A model generated the notes under the pieces. That model was not told the DNA's origin and did not search any database. It saw nothing but the letters and a program-made list of their open reading frames with translations. Source: Thermoguttaceae bacterium (GTDB lineage Bacteria > Planctomycetota > Planctomycetia > Pirellulales > Thermoguttaceae). From it: 10,099 bases of DNA. Position numbers and translations under genes: made by a program. Numbering within the stretch: position 1 is the stretch's first letter; the number at the start of each line of letters is the position of its first letter. The stretch is from NCBI GenBank assembly GCA_024653385.1, contig JANLFZ010000097.1, forward strand, positions 1-10,099, read 5' to 3'. Below, piece after piece: positions 1 through 4,222 of this stretch.

Positions 1-2
1 TT

Positions 3-383
3 CTGGCCGACGTCGACTGCGAGATCGCCACGGCGGTCGACGGCCGCGACACGCTCGACAAGGTCGCCCAGTTCCAGCCCGACGTCATCCTGCTGGACAT
101 CATGATGCCCAAGATCAGCGGCTTCGAGGTCTGCAAGAAGGTCAAGGGCGACCCGAAGACGCGCGACATCATGGTGTTGATGGTCACGGCGCTCAATGAA
201 GACGGAGACATCGAGCGGGCCGTGGCGGCCGGCTGCGACGATTTCTTGAGCAAGCCGATCAACAAGTTGGAACTGCTCAAGCGGGTCGAGAACATGCTCA
301 AGCTCCGCCACATCTCGGACGAGTTGGAGCGCTTGCGGAGCTACATCGACAGCATGGAAGAGACTCGCGGGCCCAGAGGCTAG
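3..383 (+). CDS. CheY-like response regulator, 5'-truncated by window edge
   Basis: This is a phosphorylation-controlled receiver (REC) domain that would accept phosphate from a histidine kinase in the cytoplasm. The reading frame is open from base 3 and ends at TAG 381-383, giving 126 visible residues. The phospho-acceptor Asp is residue 32 of the visible part, in VILLDIMMP (codon 96-98). The conserved Thr of MVTALNE is residue 62 and the conserved Lys of FLSKPINK is residue 84. The first beta strand and the acidic pair that binds Mg are missing, so about 20-25 residues lie left of the window. After the REC fold only a short charged helix remains (ISDELERLRSYIDSMEE), with no DNA-binding output domain. 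It is therefore a single-domain regulator, or the last domain of a larger protein that starts outside. The start ATG at 102 is internal to the domain and is not a real start. The receiver call is firm; the partner kinase is unknown. Confidence 0.93.
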   Translation: MADVDCEIATAVDGRDTLDKVAQFQPDVILLDIMMPKISGFEVCKKVKGDPKTRDIMVLMVTALNEDGDIERAVAAGCDDFLSKPINKLELLKRVENMLKLRHISDELERLRSYIDSMEETRGPRG

Positions 384-409
384 ATAAGGTCGTACGATCC
401 TGGGGAGGG

Positions 410-524
410 GTAACCGTTCCCGGGCCGGGGACCGGCGCGCTTCTTGGCCTCTTGCACGTCGGAAGGGAACAGCCCCGTTTTCGCGCTCGTTCGCCGCGAA
501 AATCGGGACGGTTCCCGGGAACGG
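410..524. repeat. Dispersed palindromic repeat, copy A
   Basis: Nested inverted repeats lie between the response regulator and the hypothetical gene. The outer arms are CCGTTCCCGGG (414-424) and its exact reverse complement CCCGGGAACGG (514-524). The inner arms are CCCCGTTTTCGCG (473-485) and CGCGAAAATCGGG (495-507), near-complementary around a short loop. The 20-base string ttcgccgcgaaaatcgggac (490-509) recurs exactly in copy B at 1647-1666. The left end starts GTAACC, as in copies B and C. No protein-coding content is visible. It looks like a REP/MITE-type non-coding element able to fold in RNA or single-stranded DNA; mobility is inferred. Confidence 0.75.
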
Positions 525-632
525 CTGCGCATTGCCCGGGGTGGCCCCGATGATCGACAGGTTATCCTCCGCCGCGCCATTGCCCCGAAGGGTCGAAAAG
601 CGTCCGGCCCTCTTGCGCCGAGCGGGGAATTT

Positions 633-652
633 CGCGGCCTCGCGCGGCCTCG
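633..652. repeat. 10-bp perfect tandem duplication
   Basis: CGCGGCCTCG occurs twice in direct succession (633-642 and 643-652) in the non-coding stretch between repeat copy A and the hypothetical gene. Two units of a GC-rich decamer may simply be slippage. Apart from this and the candidate promoter at 671-704, I see nothing recognisable in 525-744. Confidence 0.5.
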
Positions 653-670
653 TGCGTTCGCCAAGCCCGA

Positions 671-704
671 TCGAACCGTGCCCCGCGGCGCGCGCCGTTA
701 CAAT
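671..704 (+). promoter_or_regulatory. Possible promoter of the hypothetical gene
   Basis: A TACAAT box (699-704) is a 5/6 match to the sigma-70 -10 consensus and is the most AT-rich spot in the gap before the gene starting at 760. The bases about 17 upstream do not give a good -35 box, so the call rests on the -10 alone. Transcription would begin near 710, giving a leader of about 50 bases. A weaker reading is that the ATG inside this box (703) is an in-frame start, but it lacks a ribosome binding site. Confidence 0.3.
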
Positions 705-759
705 GAGGTTCTTGGTTGACGAGGCATCACGGCGCAGAAACCGCGGAGGACGATACGGA

Positions 760-1590
760 ATGGATACGCAGGGCGTCGGGTTCGATATGGATTTCCCCAC
801 CGACACGCTGAGCGCGGACGAGACGGTCGTCGAGCGGACCTCGGTCGAGTATCTCGGCCGCTGGAACCGCCTGGTGAGCACGACGAACTGGGAGAAGGGC
901 CGCATCATCTCGCAGTGGCGACAGAGCCTTCTGGCCGCCGGGGTGCCGATCCAGTTCTGCTCGGACGAGGCATGGAGCCGGCGCGTGGGCCATGTCAGCC
1001 CGCAACACGTCGGCCGGTTGCGCCGGACCTACGAGCAGTTCGGCGAGGTGTACGAACAGTACCCCGGCCTTTACTGGAGCCACTTTCAGGCGGCGCTCGA
1101 CTGGCACGATGCCGAGATGTGGCTCGAGGGAGCGGTCCAAAACGGCTGGTCGGTGGCCCAGATGCGGCGTCAGCGATGGCAGACGCTGGGTGCAGCGGCC
1201 GAGGCGGAACCGCGCGAGGACGAGATCGTCGTGGCCGAGTTGGACGAGGACTCCGCGTTGGACGAGACGCCTCGCGAGATCGCCGAGGAACCGATCCGCG
1301 AGGTTCGAGATCCCGACGCCGCCCAGGGCGCCGAGCGACTGGGCGATCGTCCGGCAGAGACCGCGTCCCTGGACGAAGCCTCGGAACCGCTTGTCGAGTG
1401 CGAGCGTCCCGTGCGTCCCTTCGAGAACCTGCCCGCGCTACCCGACGATCTGCACGAGGCCTTCGAGACGCTCAAGCTGGCGATTCTTCATCACAAGGTG
1501 TCCGGCTGGCGCGAGGTCCCGCGGAACGACGTGTTGGCGGCGCTCGATGCGCTGAAGGCCTTGGCGATGGCGCCGGCGGATGGGACGTAA
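760..1590 (+). CDS. Conserved hypothetical protein with DUF1016_N-like N-terminal half
   Basis: This 276-residue soluble protein has no signal peptide or membrane segment. The start at 760 is chosen because GGAGGA (745-750) sits 9 bases upstream. Residues about 30-140 form a helical domain: WEKGRII near 44-50, then SPQHVGRLRRTYEQFGEVY, YWSHFQAALDW (105-115), and GWSVAQMRRQRW (129-140). The order of a W-x-x-G-R-like element, a helix-turn-helix-like segment, WSHF and GWSV-x-x-(L/M)-R-R is reminiscent of the N-terminal domain of DUF1016 (YhcG) or DUF3102 proteins. That suggests a nucleic-acid-associated role, but the resemblance is by eye only. Residues 147-215 are a Glu/Asp-rich, probably disordered linker. 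Residues 222-270 are a compact helical C-terminal segment. Similar proteins are, as I recall, common in Pirellulales with no known function. No nuclease domain follows, unlike full YhcG. The stop codon TAA (1588-1590) lies inside the GTAACC end of repeat copy B, so the original C-terminus may have been altered. Confidence 0.88.
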   Translation: MDTQGVGFDMDFPTDTLSADETVVERTSVEYLGRWNRLVSTTNWEKGRIISQWRQSLLAAGVPIQFCSDEAWSRRVGHVSPQHVGRLRRTYEQFGEVYEQYPGLYWSHFQAALDWHDAEMWLEGAVQNGWSVAQMRRQRWQTLGAAAEAEPREDEIVVAELDEDSALDETPREIAEEPIREVRDPDAAQGAERLGDRPAETASLDEASEPLVECERPVRPFENLPALPDDLHEAFETLKLAILHHKVSGWREVPRNDVLAALDALKALAMAPADGT

Positions 1591-1685
1591 CCGTTCGCTC
1601 CCTCGGTATGGTGGCTTTGCGACCGACAGTCTCATTTTCGCACTCCTTCGCCGCGAAAATCGGGACAGTCCCCGTCAAGGGTTAC
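1587..1685. repeat. Dispersed palindromic repeat, copy B
   Basis: The element is bounded by GTAACC (1587-1592) and its reverse complement GGTTAC (1680-1685). The inner palindrome pairs gtctcattttcgc (about 1629-1641) with gcgaaaatcgggac (about 1653-1666). The right arm, read in reverse complement, begins GTAACCCTTGACGGGGACTG and continues TCCCGATTTTCGCGG. It matches the left arm of copy C closely, and its 20-base core matches copy A exactly. The left arm is degraded between about 1598 and 1625. The first bases overlap the stop codon of the upstream gene. No coding content is seen. Confidence 0.78.
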
Positions 1686-1833
1686 CGGTAACGATTCCCT
1701 CGGCGGATCCCGCGCAATTGGCGCCTGCCGCACGAGCCCAGGGCTCCACAGTCCCGGCAAATCCGGCCCATTTCTCGCCGAAAGCCCATTCTCAGGCCGG
1801 CCACAAGCTATGGTTGAGTGGGTGATCAAGGGC
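1686..1833. other. Non-coding spacer between repeat copies B and C
   Basis: About 148 bases lie between two inward-facing repeat copies (GGTTAC on the left, GTAACC on the right). I see no ribosome binding site, plausible reading frame, tRNA or clear terminator in it. The inverted arrangement of two palindromic units around a short unique spacer is like a REP doublet (BIME/REPIN) or a miniature element, which is an inference from the layout only. Confidence 0.45.
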
Positions 1834-1915
1834 GTAACCGTTCACGGGGACTGTCCCAATTCTCGCCCAATTCTCGCGGCGAAGTCCGCGAAAATGGGAC
1901 TGCCCCCTTCGCGCG
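1834..1915. repeat. Dispersed palindromic repeat, copy C
   Basis: The left arm begins GTAACCGTTCACGGGGACTG (1834-1853) and runs on through TCCC. The inner palindrome pairs ttctcgcgg (about 1871-1879) with ccgcgaaaatgggac (about 1886-1900) around the short loop cgaagt. Inside the left arm the 11-mer CCAATTCTCGC is repeated in tandem (1856-1866 and 1867-1877), a duplication absent from copies A and B. The right end is degenerate and stops just before the ATG at 1925, so this element forms most of the upstream region of the GGDEF gene. Confidence 0.78.
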
Positions 1916-1924
1916 TGGGACACT

Positions 1925-2086
1925 ATGGAACCGTTGGGCTATATCGCGCCGTGGGTGCTCGGCAGCGTCGCGGTCGGCATTCTCGTCGGCTACTTGCTGA
2001 GCGGATTGGGAAAAAGCGGAGTGGCTGAAACGGCCAAGCCACCCTCAAGGCCCTCGTCGAGCTGCTCAAGGCCGTCGAGCAGATGA
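1925..2086 (+). pseudogene. Detached membrane-anchor N-terminus of the GGDEF protein (frameshifted)
   Basis: From ATG 1925 a frame encodes MEPLGYIAPWVLGSVAVGIL and continues VGYLLSGLGKSGVAETAK. The hydrophobic stretch around residues 6-28 is a good single transmembrane helix. The frame then runs into low-complexity PSRPSSSCSRPSSR and stops at TGA 2084-2086. The -1 frame over the same bases reads ATLKALVELLKAVEQMNGDV, an amphipathic helix continuous with the GGDEF protein. Adding one G after AAG (2036-2038) restores ETAK-ATLKALVELL. I read this as the true N-terminus of the downstream gene, split by a single-base deletion (real or a sequencing error). The -1 frame has a stop at 2026-2028, so the break must lie between 2026 and about 2045. 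No strong ribosome binding site precedes 1925; GGGA at 1917-1920 is the best candidate. Confidence 0.6.
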
Positions 2087-2943
2087 ACGGCGATGTCGAG
2101 TGCCACAACAGCGAGATCCGTCAACAGGCCGACCACGTGGGCAGCTTGCGCGTAACCGGCGAGATGGAGGATGTGCAGCAGGCCCTGCTGGCGCACATGG
2201 TTTCGTTGCTGAAGTCGAACCAGCGCCTCCAGAACGATTTGATGTGTACTCGCTACCGCATGGAAGAGCAGGCCCAGGAGATCGACCACGCCCGCCGCGA
2301 GGCACGAACCGACGCCTTGACCTCCGTCGCCAACCGCAAGGCGTTCGACGAGAAGCTCCGGGTGCTCTTGGCCGAATGGGAACGCGACGGGATCCCCTTC
2401 GTGCTGATTCTTGCGGACCTCGACCACCTCAAACGAATCAACGATTCGCACGGCCATCCGGCCGGTGACCACGTGCTGAAGATCGTCGGAAGCTGGCTCC
2501 GGCAGTGGGTCCGCCACGACGACTTCGTGGCTCGCTACGGGGGCGACGAGTTCGCTATCTTGCTCCCTCGCACCCAGCTCGAAACCGGTATGGCGCTGGC
2601 CGAAAAAGTCCGCGCGCAGGTCGCGGAGCGAGCCTCGGGCGTGACATTCCGCGGCGAGCAGGTCTCGCTTTCGCTGAGTGTGGGGGTCGCGGTCGTTCGC
2701 GTGGGGGATACCGTGGACCAGATTATGTATCGAGCAGATCAAGCTCTGCTCAAGTCGAAACGACGCGGGAGAAACCAGGTAACCTGCGAGGGTCAGGAAG
2801 AAGTCGCTCCCGAGCCGGCCCTGAGCCCAGACGTTTCCGGTCGGTCCTCCGTGCTGTCCGTTGACCTGCCGAATTGGGGGCAATGCGCCGCCTGGAGTCC
2901 CTCGACCCCAGGCGAGTCCCCCGCCGCATTCCCCGATTTCTGA
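2083..2943 (+). CDS. Diguanylate cyclase (GGDEF domain protein)
   Basis: This enzyme would condense two GTP into the second messenger c-di-GMP. From ATG 2083 it has 286 residues. Residues 1-72 are helical and likely coiled coil (MEEQAQEIDHARREARTD). The GGDEF domain spans about 73-232. Metal-binding Asp112 lies in ADLDHLKRIND, the active loop RYGGDEF has GGDEF at 153-157, and SLSLSVGVA is at 196-203. The inhibitory I-site RxxD is present as RHDD (144-147), at the usual five-residue spacing, so product inhibition is expected. The last 50 residues are Pro/Ser-rich and probably disordered. Translation from 2083 lacks a clear ribosome binding site. The intact protein probably began at 1925 with a membrane anchor now in another frame, and 2083 is only the first ATG after the break. 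No sensory domain is recognisable. GGDEF activity is predicted with confidence; expression in this form is not. Confidence 0.92.
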   Translation: MNGDVECHNSEIRQQADHVGSLRVTGEMEDVQQALLAHMVSLLKSNQRLQNDLMCTRYRMEEQAQEIDHARREARTDALTSVANRKAFDEKLRVLLAEWERDGIPFVLILADLDHLKRINDSHGHPAGDHVLKIVGSWLRQWVRHDDFVARYGGDEFAILLPRTQLETGMALAEKVRAQVAERASGVTFRGEQVSLSLSVGVAVVRVGDTVDQIMYRADQALLKSKRRGRNQVTCEGQEEVAPEPALSPDVSGRSSVLSVDLPNWGQCAAWSPSTPGESPAAFPDF

Positions 2944-2961
2944 CGCCAAACAAAACGGGTG

Positions 2962-2990
2962 TTCTCGCACGGCGCGGGTCTGGCTATAAT
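2962..2990 (+). promoter_or_regulatory. Putative sigma-70 promoter of the lipoprotein gene
   Basis: A perfect TATAAT (2985-2990) lies 89 bases before the GTG start at 3080, in a GC-rich gap with no other AT-rich box. The hexamer 17 bases upstream (TTCTCG, 2962-2967) is a poor -35. Transcription would begin near 2996-2998, giving a leader of about 80 bases. Confidence 0.5.
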
Positions 2991-3079
2991 CCCGCCCCGC
3001 TTCGATCCACGGGCAAGCTGCCTACGCGGCGCGAGCGAAGCGTGTCGAGTTCCAGGGGGGCTCGACCCGAGGAATCTCC

Positions 3080-4156
3080 GTGCGTTTGCTATTCTGGGCA
3101 ATTCTGGCATGCTGCGCGGTGTGCGTCGGCTGCGGGACCACGAAGTGGACCGATACGAGCCGAACCGCTACCGAGCAGTTACTGCTGAGCGACTCGATGG
3201 ATCGAGCGGTCAGCCGGATCGATTTCCGTGCCCTGGCCGGAAAGAAGGTGTTCCTCGATTCGACGCCCGTGGCGGCCATCACCGACGGCCCGTATCTGAC
3301 CAGCTTGATCCGCCAGCACATCCTCGCCAGCGGCGGCATTCTTAAAGAGAAACGCGAGGAGGCGGACTATATTGTCGAGCTGCGAGCCGGGGCGGTGGGA
3401 ACCGACCGGCACGATGTCCTGTTCGGCGTGCCGGCCTTGACGCTGCCGGTCGCGCCCTTGGCCGGGGTCCCCTCGCAAATCCCCGAAATCCCGCTGATGA
3501 AGAAGACCGACCAGCGCGGCGTGGCCAAGATCGCGCTGTTCATCTACAACCGGAACACGGGCCGGATCGTGTGGCAATCGGGCGTCATTCCCGAGGAGAG
3601 CAAGGCCAAGGCCGTGTGGTTCTTCGGCGCGGGTCCGTTCCAGCGGGGATCGATCTATCAGGGGACCAAGTTCGCCGGCGACCGCTTCCATATTCCGTTG
3701 ATCGATTTGAGTTCCGCCTCCGAGGGGAAGCATAGTCCCGTCTCGGTGGCCGAGGAGGCGTTCTTCGTCGAGCCGAAGGAGAACGAGAACCTCGCGCGTC
3801 GCGACAAGGCGACGGAAGACAAGACGCCGGACAAAGAGAAGGCGCCGCCACAACCCACCAGCCATCAGAAGGCCGAGGCGGCACCCGCGGCCTCGACCCA
3901 CTCGGCCGGCGTGATTCAGACGGGCCACACGGCCCAGGACACTCCGAAAGCGGAATCGGTCGGCGGTTCCTCGACTCCGGCCCCCGAGCCACGGCCAGGT
4001 CCCGCCCGCTCGGACGCAGCCCCGACCGCGGGCGAAGTCAAACCCGACCAGGCCGTGCCCCCCAACGCGTTCCGGCCACTACCGCCGGTCTCGCCGTCGT
4101 CCGAGAGTGCCGACGAGGTCCCCTTGATGGACCCGCGGTTCAACCTCTGGCGGTGA
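3080..4156 (+). CDS. Planctomycete lipoprotein, possibly DUF6655-like, with long disordered tail
   Basis: This predicted 358-residue envelope lipoprotein starts at GTG 3080, with GAGGA (3069-3073) six bases upstream. Residues 1-17 are a hydrophobic signal peptide, and Cys18 in CVGCG is the likely lipidated residue; the -3 position is Cys rather than Leu/Val/Ile, so the lipobox is imperfect. The mature protein opens TKWTDTSRTATEQLLLSDSM (21-40). A folded domain runs to about residue 208, with alpha/beta character (KKVFLDSTPV, YLTSLIRQHIL, EEADYIVELRAG, VAKIALFIYNRNTGRIVWQS). I recall this TDTSRTATEQLLLSDA start from a planctomycete family, probably DUF6655, but cannot confirm it. The layout, helix then strand then an element shared by outer-membrane activator lipoproteins, is suggestive only. 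Residues 235-345 are Lys/Glu- then Pro/Ala/Ser-rich and look disordered, perhaps a spacer reaching away from the membrane. Function is unknown. It converges on the histidine kinase across a 66-base gap with no clear terminator. Confidence 0.88.
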   Translation: MRLLFWAILACCAVCVGCGTTKWTDTSRTATEQLLLSDSMDRAVSRIDFRALAGKKVFLDSTPVAAITDGPYLTSLIRQHILASGGILKEKREEADYIVELRAGAVGTDRHDVLFGVPALTLPVAPLAGVPSQIPEIPLMKKTDQRGVAKIALFIYNRNTGRIVWQSGVIPEESKAKAVWFFGAGPFQRGSIYQGTKFAGDRFHIPLIDLSSASEGKHSPVSVAEEAFFVEPKENENLARRDKATEDKTPDKEKAPPQPTSHQKAEAAPAASTHSAGVIQTGHTAQDTPKAESVGGSSTPAPEPRPGPARSDAAPTAGEVKPDQAVPPNAFRPLPPVSPSSESADEVPLMDPRFNLWR

Positions 4157-4222
4157 GGGGCTTCCCAGGCAGGGGCCGGCCCGGCACAACACGGCCTTCG
4201 CCGATCGGGTCCCGAAAGTCCG

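Noticed and set aside
444..719. Small plus-strand frames across repeat copy A (and similar ones over B and C)
   Set aside because: They translate the palindrome itself (for example FALVRRENRDGS), lack ribosome binding sites and would be produced wherever the repeat sits.
2008..2014. GGGAAAA slippery heptamer as a programmed -1 frameshift joining anchor and GGDEF
   Set aside because: After a -1 slip here the new frame reaches TGA at 2026-2028, so the fusion would not be made.
1990..2970. 326-codon minus-strand frame over the GGDEF gene
   Set aside because: The plus strand carries intact GGDEF motifs and the minus product has no recognisable features.
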